NCBI GenBank assembly: GCA_029891345.1
Contig: CM057002.1
Span: 20,598,295-20,662,294 of the forward strand
DNA from: Dryococelus australis
Taxonomy: Eukaryota; Arthropoda; Insecta; Phasmatodea; Phasmatidae
DNA: 64,000 nt
Reading direction: 5' to 3'
In this document: positions 11,752 through 22,771 of the stretch, piece after piece
Numbering within the stretch: position 1 is the stretch's first letter
Layout: every line of letters starts with the position of its first letter
Made by a program: the position numbers and the translations under genes
Notes under the pieces: generated by a model
What the model was told of the DNA's origin: nothing
The model's input: the letters and a program-made list of their open reading frames with translations, nothing else
Database searches by the model: none

Positions 11752-12176
11752 TGCTGTTCACGGTGAAATGAGCACTTTTGAAAGCCCTGCTAAAGATCTA
11801 CTTGAATTAACGTTGTGTATTATTCCGTCTTATGTGAAATTAACACTGCCACTGGCCTCATAACTTTGTTCGTGCGTCGGTCAAGTGAAACTGTAAAATT
11901 ATTAGAAAAATTAATATTTTACAAATCTGCTAATTCTTACTCTTAGATGCATAATAAATAAAATAAAAAAAAAACAACACGAAGCAAAATATATCATTTA
12001 AGTTTTCAAAAATGTTCACGGAACACTTTTAATTTGACGTTAAGACGTGGAAATACTTTCTCTCCATCTTTACTGGGCGCATGCCACTCACTACGCTTGT
12101 TTAATTATGCGCAGGTAGGAGCAGTGACTTTTTTCAAAGGTTTATTTCTAAAGTGCTCATTTTATAGTGAACAGCC
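11752..12176 (-). mobile_element. TA-MITE-1, long form, copy 4 (reverse)
   Basis: Reads GCTGTTCACGGTGAAATGAG..GAAAGCCCTGCTAAAGATC at the left and AAAGTGCTCATTTTATAGTG..ACAGCC at the right, the inverse of the + copies. Confidence 0.85.
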
Positions 12177-12582
12177 TTTAGTAGACTACACTCTGGAAAG
12201 CAACATAGCTTCAGAACTGAGTAAATTTTGCTACAGGAAATTATTCATTTCAATACAGAATAAATATTGGCAAGAATATACGTGGTTCTGTATTTCGTCT
12301 GTAAAGTTTCTGTATGCTAACACTCTAAATTCTACCATAGTGTGGCGAGTTTTCTGTGTTGTTGACATATAAAACGGCTATGCCAGTTATTTTCAGTTAC
12401 GGAATTCGCTTTCACCCTAGTACAAGAAAATTCTACAAATATTATCTTCATCGTCGTTTAACTCGTCAACAACGAATACACGTCAAAGATGACTCCAGTC
12501 CATTTCTTTAAATAAATCAGACCACGTGGACACGAGAATCACGAACTAGCGTCTCCCCCAAAGTTATACAACCGCTGGTAAA
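12177..12582. other. AT-rich non-coding stretch
   Basis: No gene or repeat recognised. Confidence 0.5.
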
Positions 12583-12940
12583 GGCTGTTCACGATAAAGT
12601 TAGCACTTTTGAAATCAACCTTATAAAATTGTCACTGCCCCTTCTCGCGCATATCTCAACGGGCGCGCTGAGTGACACGCGTCCAGTAAAGTTGGTGACG
12701 ATTATTTCTTATGCTTTCCACTTTTTTTTTTTTTTTTTTACGCCTCGGTGCGTACAAATTAGCAGATTTATAAAATGTTAACTTTTCTAATAATTCCACA
12801 GTTTCACTTGACCGACGCGTTAATAAAGTGAAGATGCCCACGACAATGTTAACTTTACATAAGGTGGAAGAACACACAACGTTCGTGCAAGCAGATCTTA
12901 AGCGGGGCTTTCAAAAGAGCTCATTTTATCGGGAACAGCC
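12583..12940 (+). mobile_element. TA-MITE-1, long form, copy 5 (internally deleted)
   Basis: GGCTGTTCACGATAAAGTTAG to TTTTATCGGGAACAGCC. About 65 bp is missing after 'gtaaagttggtgacgat', and an 18-T run is present. Confidence 0.9.
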
Positions 12941-13514
12941 TATAGCATGCATGCCGTAGCGCTTTGCCCAATGACTGTTGCACAAGCAGCACAGCAGATT
13001 CTGCTCAATAAACTGATATTATATTGAAGGGACATTTGTTCACTTTCTGTGGCGTGGCATCGAGGTATTGAAGAAGATAATTTTTTTAATGTACCCAGAA
13101 GTGAGTTTGGGAATGCAGCGAAGTGAGAGAAGCACTTCCCCTCTGCAACCGCTGCAGAGGCGCTGCCTTGCAGCAGAGTAAGCCGAACGGCAATGCAGCG
13201 TGCATGAGCTGGATCAACGCTTCGCCAGATGAACGCCCCCTGAGTGTGTGTGCTTTCGTGTGTGTGTGTGCGTGTGCGCGCGTCGAGGGGGCTAGTGGTT
13301 GATGAGGGGAGAAGGTAGATGGAAACCTTCGGCGAGAATTAACTGCCTTCGTTTGCACGAACGTTTCCGACGAGAGAAATATAAATCCACTCGCTTTTAA
13401 TTTGTCTCCCAAGTCCCCCGCCTCGCGCCGTCCGTCGTTCGACTGGCGGTTCCCGCGCGAGGGAGCGAGCGTTGAAGGTGGGCGACATACCTGCTGCTTG
13501 AACTAGGAGAGGTG
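12941..13514. other. GC-richer unique stretch with (GT)n
   Basis: Contains a GT-rich microsatellite at about 13244-13283 and a CpG-rich block at 13400-13480. Minus-strand ORFs (13086-13412, 13339-13677) have no recognised domain; one crosses the microsatellite. A promoter or CpG island is possible but unsupported. Confidence 0.35.
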
Positions 13515-13727
13515 TTCGATGTACTGGTTTCCCCGCGAAACTATTAAACGTGAACCCAGAGCGCCTTCGATTGCTTTCAGGACGCCACGCACGTTGCAAA
13601 CGCCATTTCAGGGTACCTGCTCCAAAATGTATAAGAATAATGGATTTTCCAAAGCGTTTTATCTCTAAATACACCACTCAGATACATGCCAAATTACTCG
13701 AGAGCCCTGCTTTGAACCTTCTTAAAA

Positions 13728-14144
13728 GCTGTTCTCGATAAAGTGAGCACTTTTGAAATCAACCTTAGAAAAGGGTCACTGCCCCTACCTGCGTATATTT
13801 TAACGGGAGCACTGAGTGACATGCATCCAGTAAAGTTGGTAACGATAAATGGGAAGTAGTTCCCTATCTTAACGTCTAATAAAAAATGTTAGGTAACCAT
13901 TTGTGATAACTTAAATTATTTTTTCGCTTTCTATTTTTTTTTAATGCATCGAAGTGAAAAAATTTGCAGATCTGTAAAATATGTACTTTTCTAAAAATTT
14001 TTACATTTTCACTTGGCCGACGCATGAATAAAGTGATGGGCCCATGGAAATGTTAATTTTACATAAGACGGAAGAATACACAACGTGCATACAAGTAGAT
14101 CTCAAGCAGGGCTTTCAGAAGTGCTCATTTTACCGTGAACAACC
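13728..14144 (+). mobile_element. TA-MITE-1, long form, copy 6 (nested in repeat A)
   Basis: AGCTGTTCTCGATAAAGTGAG to TTTTACCGTGAACAACC. The interior matches the consensus along its full length. Confidence 0.9.
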
Positions 14145-14217
14145 AATACACACTTTCCACCAATAAAATAATAAGGTCGCCGCTGGAAGTAAGATAGGAA
14201 CACGCAGTATGACTGTA

Positions 14218-14451
14218 GCCTGTTCACGGTAAAGTGAGCACTTTTTAAGGCCCTTCTAGATTTCTCCTTTCATCTTATTTCCATCTCACTGCTGCATTTT
14301 AATATAAAAATCCCTTTGTGACGAATAAACACAGTGTATACATTTCACCACCCTCAAAATTTAATGCCTGATGGTGCAATAAGATATATTTATTAGTGGT
14401 TAAAGCCTTTTGGGAGGGCCTTAAAAAGTGCTCACCTTACCGTGGGCAGCC
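14218..14451 (-). mobile_element. TA-MITE-1, short form (variant c), nested in repeat A
   Basis: TA | GCCTGTTCACGGTAAAGTG ... CACCTTACCGTGGGCAGCC | TA. The interior (caccaccctcaaaatttaat; tttattagtggttaa) matches 26573-26774 and, inverted, 54898-55132. It shares only the termini with the long form. Confidence 0.9.
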
Positions 14452-14585
14452 TATAGAACACTGCACGTAAGTCGAGCGCTTGTACTTAGCGGCGATGGCG
14501 CACTTACAGCGCTTGGCAGTGTCGTCCTTATTGCTCCAGCGCTTTTCGGTCTGAAACGCGAAGAAAAGCTCCAGGTGCCCCCGTC

Positions 14586-15055
14586 ATATATATATATTTA
14601 TATTTACCTATATTCATCCATAACTTAACGTTGAGAAACAGTATTTGATAACTGAGCATGTCATGACTTAGGGGACATCTCGACAGATATTTTGAAACCG
14701 AACTCATTTCTCTCGTGTAATTCGTATCACGTTTGAGACCGTAATTAAAGATCGCACTTCTATTAAACAATTTATCTTTCGCATGGAAAAAAAAAGAAAG
14801 AAAAAAAAAAAAAAGGATATAACTGAATTTGTACAAACTTCAAAATTTTCCTGAGCAGTCCTCCGTGCCTTGTCAAGCTTTGATTCTTAACTCCTGGTAG
14901 TAAAATTTGATTACGAAGCTTTGTAAAAAAAAAAAAACTTGGTATGAAATGGATGTCACCCCATTAAGGGGGATGCCTAGTCATGAATTATCGATGTCAC
15001 GTCTGGCCATTAGGAAGATTTTCCACAGGACCTCCCAAGGCTGCTCTATGCATTC
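14586..15055. other. AT-rich non-coding stretch
   Basis: A short (TA)n lies at 14587-14600 and A-runs at 14785-14813 and 14924-14937. No gene recognised. Confidence 0.5.
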
Positions 15056-15059
15056 TCAG

Positions 15060-15506
15060 GTAATTTCTATTCGCAGTTTCTTCACACTTTTTGAATCTAA
15101 CCTTTGAAAAAGCACCATCGGTATGCCTATGTCATGTTTTGTTATTTGCCAATTATGTTATGTATCAGAAACGTGTTATACCTGCGTTAACATAAAAGAA
15201 CATAACAATACCTTATTTTTGGCCAATTATATATATATGTATGTGTGTGTGTGTATTTTATCTATAAATCATAATATTTCATTTATAATTAATTTAAATT
15301 AAAACACAGAGAGAATAGGTGTGCTTGTAGGAAATAGTTCTTATGCGAAATACGATTACACAGAGTGTGCACGAATGTGGCGCGTTGTCCCTTTGAAGTA
15401 TTTGTATAGAATCGGTTTAGCTTTCTTTATATGAGGAGGAGAAATATCTTGCAAGTAGAAGTTTAACACGGCTTCAGAAAAGTTGTCAGTAACCGTGAAT
15501 ATGTAG
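15060..15506 (+). mobile_element. TA-MITE-2, copy (15 kb)
   Basis: Left: TTCTATTCGCAGTTTCTTC..CACTTTTTGAATCTAACC. Right: AGTTGTCAGTAACCGTGAAT. The central gtgtgcacgaatgtggcgcg block is typical. Includes a (TA)/(TG) patch at 15229-15257. Confidence 0.8.
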
Positions 15507-15754
15507 ATGACAGCTGAATTTCTCGCAAATTTAATCTGTAACACTAGTATATTATTACACGAGTTGAAAGCTAACGGATTAAACTATAGATGCCACGTTG
15601 TGCTTTCTTGTGTTCCTTTAAGGAAACTGTACAGGGAAGCCCTGAATATGATGTTTTTAACCGTTTTAATATGCGTTATCTTTAAATGTATTTAATATCA
15701 TAAAAGTAAGAAGTGTCAGCTGTAGATATATATATATATATTTTTTATCTTTCC
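15507..15754. other. Non-coding stretch
   Basis: Nothing recognised apart from a short (TA)n at 15727-15742. Confidence 0.4.
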
Positions 15755-15874
15755 TTGGAAAACGTCCCAGGCCGATTCCCACATGCGAAAATCCGGGAAC
15801 GACCTCGTCAGGAATCGATTCCGGTTCGCCTAGGTGGGAGACGAGTAGTCTAACCACTAAACCACCGCGGCCCC
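15755..15874 (-). mobile_element. tRNA-derived SINE, head fragment
   Basis: Only the tRNA-like half and the start of the body remain. On the minus strand: GGGGGCCGCGGTGGTTTAG, then a B-box-like GGAATCGATTCC region. Confidence 0.75.
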
Positions 15875-17313
15875 CGTTTGCTTACTGAGATGCACCTTTA
15901 CACGCAAACACTAATTTCACAGTCTTTAATGTCCCATCCGCCATGTTGAATTTTCATTTTATGTGCCATGACTTTCTTTTTTATTTAAATAACCATATAT
16001 TTCTTTTTGTATATAGCATGTTTAAATTTTTCAGAAGCCGTCAAATATAGTCACAAAATTTTATTCATGAGTTATCTAATAATTGTGAAACGGTAAATAT
16101 CGATTGATAATTTTAGATTTATGCTATGCTAATTACGTCATGATTATTTTACACCTATTAATGACTGATGTTTGTTCCACAGTGTACTGTATATTGCCAG
16201 AGAGGTATGGCTGTAGTTTCGAAATAATTCTCCACCAACAACTGAAATAAGCTAGAAACCTGTAATTCAACGTGGTGTAGGGACCCAGCCTTAAAATACC
16301 ACCGTCCCCTCTAACGCGTAAGGCAATGAACTCGTGAATCAGTATTTCCGTCGTGGAGTGATTAAGTATGTGAATCAACAGCAATAGCAGTATCACAATG
16401 TTGTTGGGAGAACGAAAGTAGGTAGCGATATTTTGTTCAATCGCCTGTACAGTATTTGTAGATGCCCAGTTCGCATGGTATCATACGAAGCTTACAGAAT
16501 AATATACAGTCTGGAAATTCGACCTTAATGAATTTTCCTCAAACATTATTTATTGTGATGTTTTGCGTAGTCCGATCGGGGTGAACAACATTGATGTTTT
16601 ATCGAGCAATGTGAACTGGGGACTAAGCTAATGTATTTTGCCCCTATAGTTTGTGTGTAAGTGTGCGGGTGTATGTAACTTCAAAACTTGTGGAAAATAT
16701 GCTTTTTTAGATTTGCGAAATGAGCAAGCCATCTAACCAAATACGTTTCCAGTTTCAGAATAACTCCCAGTCAATTTTTTTAAAGATATTTATTCCTATT
16801 AATTTTTATTCTTGACCTAATAAATGTTTCGGTTAAAATAATTACAGACAAAATTATTAAAATTGTTTTTGAGCCAGTCAAGCATAACCTGCTCATACTA
16901 GAAGTAGATAGTTTTATTAAAAGACGTGCAATATATGTTCAGTGTACTCAAAATGATAAAATATGTATCTTTTTTTTTACTTTCTCGTATAATCACACGT
17001 TTATCATAAACCAGATTTCCGCTGCTCTTTGAACTCGAAATTTAATATTTAAGCAATGATAAACTTTTAAATATTTCTAAACTCCGACGATAACTCTTTC
17101 GGATGAATACTTCAAATCATACATCATGCCATCTACCTAAAAAGAATTACCCTTAAAAGTTTTCAAATGTCAGCAAATGAAATGGTTGAAAATAAATAAT
17201 TGGGGTTCTAATTATTTTGTAATATAGATAACACATTATTTTGTTCATCACGTGTACAGTGCTCTCCAGCTTAGTTGTCGAGTGACAAGTCAGGTAAGAG
17301 CCACTACATCTTT
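15875..17313. other. AT-rich non-coding stretch, 1.4 kb
   Basis: No exon, ORF or clear repeat seen. One of the longer apparently unique stretches in the window. Confidence 0.5.
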
Positions 17314-17732
17314 GTACAGACTATTCGCTCTAACTTAACACTTTTTGAATCCAACCTTTAAAAAATCACCCCATGTAAGGCGTGTTTGTTTGTTTCCTAA
17401 ATATGTCATGTATCACAAGCGTTTTATATTTATGTTAACATAGAAGTACTTTATTTTTAGTTCAATAGAAATTTTATTTATAAATTAAAGTATTTAATTT
17501 ATAAATAATATGGACTATAACAGTGAGAAAATAGGTGTATTGGTAATGCCAGGTAAGAAATAGCTATTATGCAAAATATTATTACACTGAGCGCGCACGA
17601 ATGTGGTGCGCTGTCCCTTTGGTGTAATTCTCTAGACTATGTTAGACTTAGTTTGCTTGAGGTGGAGGAATATTCTGGAAGCGGAACTTCAGCAGAGCTT
17701 CGAGAAAGTTGGGAGTAACAGTGAATGGACTA
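17314..17732 (+). mobile_element. TA-MITE-2, copy (17.3 kb)
   Basis: Left CAGACTATTCGCTC..CACTTTTTGAATCCAACC; right GAGAAAGTTGGGAGTAACAG..TGGACTATA. Full length. Confidence 0.85.
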
Positions 17733-18017
17733 TAGTATTAGCGATATTTCCATTTAGAAGTACTGTTGAACTTGGGACTGGTGGTTTAGTTTATGGGTCT
17801 GTGCCGTTGCTCTAATTCTTGGGATGATAGTCTCCCCTCAACAGTCGCCGTCCTCCAATCAACTAAATCTGGGTTCACAACCATCCGTCAGTCGCCCGTC
17901 CATCAGTCAGTCATCCGTCTGGTTTTTTTTTTTTTTCGTCTGTCAGTTGAAAGTGACTCACAACAATCCGTCATCCGTCGATACTTCTGTCCGGCAAAAT
18001 TTCAGCGTGACAAATTA

Positions 18018-18375
18018 AGGAAAATGGTGTATGAAAGCAGTATATTTAACCGATTTCCGATATGTCATTTTCCAAAGTGTTTATCGAAATTTTTGGCTCG
18101 ACAAGGCGTAAATGATAATTTTCAACGCCTCTTTGCGTTGTTATATATTCACTACCTACATTATTCTCGGAGCACCGATGGAAGAAAATAAATAATTTTT
18201 TCTTACCTTCAATCAGCGCTCCGAGAATAACGAACGCAGTGAATTCGTAACAATGTAAGAAGATGTTCAAAACTGCAATTTACGTCTTGTCAAGCCAAAA
18301 TTTTCGAAATAACCTCTGTGAAACAAGTTGTGGCAAAAATGATGTAAATATACGGTATGCGTGCACCACTCCCCT
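18018..18375. mobile_element. Foldback element FB, copy 1 (nested)
   Basis: Two long inverted arms: AGGAAAATGGTGTATGAAAG on the left, inverse of AGTGGTGCACGCATACCG on the right. A second inner palindrome lies around ctcggagcaccgatggaag / cagcgctccgag. TTAA abuts both ends (18015-18018, 18375-18378). Matches 34316-34821 and half of it at 39386-39572. Confidence 0.75.
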
Positions 18376-18629
18376 TAACATCGTCATCTTTCGTTCGTAC
18401 AAGTTAAATGTTGGTTGTAAATACATTTTCAAGAGAGAAACATTTTGAGGAAATAATTTTTTACGCTATAAAAATTTATATGGAATTATTGTTTACGTTT
18501 TAAATTCATGAATTTGCCACCAACATAAATAAACACATATCCACAGCCTTTAATTTTATTTCAAAGTGCGTATTCGCGTCTACGAAATGTCGTCAGATGG
18601 TGGTTGCCCATCCGTCGGCCCGTCGATAG

Positions 18630-19410
18630 TTAAAGTTTGAGATATATTTGACAGATTGACAGCACTCGGGCTCCAGCCCCCGTGGCGGACGGTCTTGTTC
18701 GTCGGGAACCTGGGTGGCTCAGTTGATGATGGCTTCGCGCATCTGCTGGGGACGGCCCAGCGATCAAGGCGGAGGATGTTGGGGGTATCCCGACGTGATG
18801 AAACATGTGAAGTGTGGCGAACCACTCCCCTGCTGGATTCCGCGGGCTGTCAACAGTAGAGGCGTGCTGAATGGAATGGAACAGCATCGGACCTCGGACG
18901 ACCTCCCCACGAATCAGTGACTCATGGGCCAGCTCGCCACCCCCCCCCCCCCAGAGCTGGTTGGCCACTGTAAGCCCCCGCAGGAGGATTCTTTTGAAGA
19001 TGGAGGGGATGACTTCCAGGAGCAGTTCTCCTCGCCTTTCACCTGGACGCAACGCGTCTGGATCAGAGGATTCGCCACCCTGGATAGCCCCTGGAAGTCC
19101 CACCAGAGGGATGGTTTTGGAGGATCAGGAGAGCTGCCCTCCGTCTTCAACCATGGTAGATGTCAGGCCGAAGAAAGAGAGGATGGAATAGGTGCCATGA
19201 CTGAGCTGCCCGGGCTTCTTGCGCCCTCGGCCGGAAGCTTAAGGACCCTGCCTGAAGTCACTGCTGTCGGTGTTCCTGTGCGGGTTGTCAGGCTGCCCGC
19301 GCAGGAACATGGATGGCAGTTCCACCTCAAGGGCGCATGTGCCTCTAACATGCTGGCCCAAAGCCCCGCCACCTCTCTACTAGATTCTTCACACCAATAT
19401 TAAACAGCAT
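18630..19410. other. GC-rich ORF-bearing core of the Harbinger-like element
   Basis: Base composition is much richer in GC than the flanks. Open frames exist on both strands (minus 18630-19103, 157 codons; plus 18924-19403, 159 codons), both crossing a 14-C run at about 18940-18953. No family was recognised in either, so neither is called a gene. The core may be captured host DNA, a decayed retroelement, or chance open frames in GC-rich DNA. Confidence 0.35.
19272..19308. repeat. Near-perfect hairpin
   Basis: GTTCCTGTGCGGG is followed 11 nt later by CCCGCGCAGGAAC: 13-bp arms with one G-T type mismatch. Confidence 0.8.
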
Positions 19411-19556
19411 GTACTCCACACCCGCTATCTCCTTTAGCATTTTCACTAGTGCTCCCACGAGTTTAACCCTTTTCTGTCGGTATGGGTTTTACCGTGTCTG
19501 TGCGGGTTTTACTATACCCCTTCTTAGTGGAGCTTTAATAAACATACACTTAGGGA

Positions 19557-19592
19557 GGTAGGCATGGCCCCAAAGTGCAGGCCATGCCTACC
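19557..19592. repeat. Perfect 13-bp hairpin
   Basis: GGTAGGCATGGCC, a 10-nt loop, then GGCCATGCCTACC. It lies near the right end of the 2-kb Harbinger-like element. Confidence 0.9.
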
Positions 19593-20015
19593 CAATCACT
19601 CTCGGCCGCGATGGCTGCCTCCACGGCATGAAATTCCCTCTCTTTTAGGAGTAAGGGGCTCAGCCCTGAGATGTAATTAGAACCCGACGCTACCTTCGGA
19701 CTTACACATAACACTTAGAATAAGGTAGTTTGGAGGGAAAAAAAAGACAGATTGATGAATAGAAAAATAAGTTGCCCTGTGATTGGTCGAAGATCACGTG
19801 ACCGCCTGACGGTCGGGCGACTTACTGATGCGACGGATGGTTGTGAGTCCACCTTAAAGTGGCGTGCGTTGTATATTCCTCACATCTACATGCACAATCC
19901 TGCTTTCAACAGGAAATCGGGAAGATCGTGTGGCCACAAAGCACCCGAGGACACGGAGGTGAAATTGCTGGGCGTGTTACCAACTACAGCCACTCACGCA
20001 CCAGCAAAATGGGGG

Positions 20016-20272
20016 GGCCGCGGTGGTGTAGTGGTTAGACGACTCGCCCCCCCCCCCCACCTGGGCTTACCGGGTTTCGATTCCCGACTGGGCCGCTCTC
20101 GGATTTTCGCATGTGTGAATCGCGCCGGACGATGCCACTGGTCGGCGGGTTTTTCTCGGGGATCTCCCGTTCCCCCCCGCCTTTTCATTCCGGCGCTGCT
20201 CCATACTCACCTCACTTTACCCTCATCGGCTCTCAGGACCTCGATGTCAAGAGTCGCCCAGATCTCTTCAGT
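20016..20272 (+). mobile_element. tRNA-derived SINE, near full length
   Basis: GGCCGCGGTGGTGTAGTGG (A-box side), a C-run, then GGGTTTCGATTCCCGAC (B box) and the full body through cctcactttaccctcatcgg. A 192-codon ORF (19752-20330) runs over it and is an artefact of that GC-rich body. Confidence 0.85.
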
Positions 20273-20520
20273 ACTTGTAGTACGAAGACGTGTCTCGGTT
20301 CGGGGCAGAATATCTCACCCACCTTCCTAGGAAGTGTGAATGATGCTTTTGAATATAAATAGACTTTGTAACTTAAATTACGGGCGCCGAGACGAACAGC
20401 CGTCCTCCCACAAAAAAATTATGAATTTATATAACTTATATACTGTTTTTTTTTTTAATTATAGTAGTCATGATAGAATTGAACACCCCGGATGACTGTA
20501 CTGCTAAGTAGGGTTAATGG

Positions 20521-20547
20521 AAAAAAAAAAAAAAAAAAAAAAAAAAA
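20521..20547. repeat. Poly-A tract, 27 bp
   Basis: Uninterrupted A run. No retroelement body was recognised directly upstream. Confidence 0.9.
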
Positions 20548-20595
20548 GACGTGAAAGAGCCTTAGCTTCTATGCCTACGTGGGATAGCATATAAA

Positions 20596-21013
20596 GGCTG
20601 TTCACGATAAAGTGAGCACTTTAGAAATAAACCTTAGAAAAATGTAACTGCCCCTGTCTGCATATATTTTAACGGGCGCACCGAGCGACATTCGTCCAGT
20701 AAAGTTGGTAACGATGGCTTAAAAGTAATTTCATGTTTTGATGTCGAATAGAAAGTGTTAGGTAAGCAATTGTTATAAGTTGAAATTGTTTCTTTAACTT
20801 TCTGGTTTTATAATGAATCGAAGTGTAAAAATAAGCAGATTTGTAAAGTATTTACTTTCTTAACAATTTCACAGTTTTACTTGACCGACGCATGAATAAT
20901 ATGACGAGGTCCATGGCAATGTTAATTTTACATAAGGCGGAGGAATACACAACGTGCGCACAAGTAGATAATAAACAGGGCGTTAAAAAGTGCTCATTTT
21001 GCCGTGAACAGCC
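20596..21013 (+). mobile_element. TA-MITE-1, long form, copy 7
   Basis: GGCTGTTCACGATAAAGTGAG to TTTTGCCGTGAACAGCC; full length. Confidence 0.92.
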
Positions 21014-21929
21014 TTAAGTTCCTTTCCGACTGTTTCCGTCCAGATCTTCGGAACTATGGTGAACGAACTGTTACAAAAAAACCGGGGGACGTGGGATATA
21101 CATCTCTTTTATTGGCATGTTTCTAACCGCCGTTGTCACGTGAGAGAGGAAGACTGCGCCTGCGCTGTAATGCTCTTCCCGTGTTCCGTTACGACTTACA
21201 ACTCTCTCTCTCTCTCTCTCTCTCTGCGCAGACTTCTCACTTAAAACTTGCTCGCTTGTGGCTCTCTGTGGGTCAGAGAGCTTTTGTCGAGGTGCGACTT
21301 CTCGTTCTCTTCACCACGCCCTTTCACCTTCTTTTTTAAATCACTTGTAACTACCGGTAATATAGCTCCTTCTTCACTTCGACTCAAAACATGAGATTAT
21401 CTTTATCGATTGAGTAAAAACTTTGTTCAATGTGGAGATATTACTGTGCGTGTTATGCCATAGTACCTGAAAGAAAAATGTTCATTCTTTTTAGCACTGT
21501 CTCACGTAAACTTACGATTTGGTATTATAGGAACACCTCAGGTAACAACTATTTTACAGGAATTAAATTACTTACACAGGAAATAAGTATCGATGTGTGC
21601 TGCAAGATATCTGTGTAATCACAGACAAAAAAAAATGTTTTTTTTTGTTGCAGTTTTCTAGATTTTTAAATATAAAAATGTTTTAATTAACGTATTTCTG
21701 ATACCGAAAAAATAATTTCGCTAGGCATAATTGAAAATGAGATAGTGTAAAGATTTTAATTTTAATTTTGTTTAATTTATTTGCGTGTTCCAAAAACCTT
21801 AAAATGTGGCTTTTCGAACGCAATCATACGAAACCGTCCAACTTCTGTTTTTTTTTAATTGCAAATTACTTCACAATCATAACTTTGGGATTTTTCCGAG
21901 TGTAAAGAAGGTGACGTTGTCTACGAGCG
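21014..21929. other. Mostly unique AT-rich stretch with (CT)n
   Basis: (CT)12 lies at 21202-21225. ORFs here have no recognised features. Confidence 0.5.
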
Positions 21930-22155
21930 TCGAAATATTGTTGAAATATTTGTGGTGATTATAATACGATGAGTATATCATGAGACATCGGCGCTGTATG
22001 TATGTCAGGATAGTTTCGAAATGGTTCCCCGTTGCCTTCTGCAGAGGAAAGAGGAGCCAGACTTGCCAGATACTTGAATGAAATATTGTAAGAGTTGGTG
22101 CTGGGATTCGAACCTAGATTCTCTGCCACACACGCACTACAGATACTGGTCAAAT
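21930..22155 (-). mobile_element. Second SINE-like repeat (B-box bearing)
   Basis: On the minus strand there is a B-box-like GGTTCGAATCCCAGC, then a downstream ggcaacggggaaccatttcg block and tctcatgatatactcatcg. Its body differs from the main tRNA-SINE. Only one copy was seen here. Confidence 0.45.
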
Positions 22156-22771
22156 GTTGTTGTAACTCAAATTTCGCTATAGTTTTGTGCGCCTAGTTTA
22201 AAGCACAGCATTACAGGCCGTATCGGATTGTTTCATCTCCTGCTGTTTTAAATTTTTGCGAAATAAAATTAAAAAAAACAATGCCGCTGTAGAAATTAAG
22301 CGATTTGCCTTACTCTGCAGTAGACATGAAATGTAAACTTTCAACTTATAATTTCGTCACAAATATCATGACATGCATTTTAAAATATCAATATATTCAT
22401 ACCTTTTTCTACGACTACCAAATAAAACTCAATAAAAATTATGTAGTGAAATATTTTATAAACTCGTCAAATGTAAATTTTCTATAGTCAGGGCTTCATA
22501 ATGCTTGCGCTCTGAAACGGGAAGTATTGCAATTACTGTAACATGCGAAGCCAAGCCTTTGTTAACTTCTTGGTTAGGGAAAATAAAAGGTTCGTTTAAG
22601 AGAACTTTATCGGCGACGCCTGTTTCTGAATGTTTCCCAATCTGCTTGGAAACAGCACAGACAACTGACTGAACAATTCTAATACATTCACGCTTAGTTC
22701 CAAATGTTCTGAGGACCTGCCGAAAGTCCAATTTAAGTGCTGTTCATTCCGACTTATAAAAACAAAGCGTA
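22156..22771. other. AT-rich non-coding stretch
   Basis: Short overlapping ORFs on the minus strand (22456-22802) share no features with known proteins. Nothing supported. Confidence 0.4.

Larger units (their letters stand above)
13515..14585 (+). repeat. Dispersed repeat A, split by two TA-MITE-1 insertions
   Basis: Pieces 13515-13727, 14145-14217 and 14452-14585 align in order with repeats at 32372-32620, 34090-34312 and 59570-59800: gcgaaactattaaacgtg; gacgccacgcacgttgc; ttccaaagcgttttatctc; ctttccaccaataaaat; ggcgatggcgcactta; agtgtcg. The two gaps are exactly the MITEs at 13728 and 14218. The last piece keeps an open frame (GDGALTALGSVVLIA) also open in the 34.2-kb copy. Class unknown. 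Confidence 0.65.
17867..19854. mobile_element. PIF/Harbinger-like element, about 2 kb, with nested insertion
   Basis: TAA lies at 17864-17866 and 19855-19857. The left end ATCTGGGTTCACAACCATCC and the inverse of the right end AGGTGGACTCACAACCATCC are alike, followed on both sides by subterminal CCGTC motifs. A TAA duplication and CCGTC-rich ends also mark 51395-52028. Inside are a foldback element (18018-18375) and a GC-rich core (18655-19410). No transposase recognised. Confidence 0.65.

Noticed and set aside
19752..20330. 192-codon ORF, the longest in the window
   Set aside because: It runs through the right end of a Harbinger-like element and then a tRNA-derived SINE. The open frame comes from the SINE's GC-rich body.
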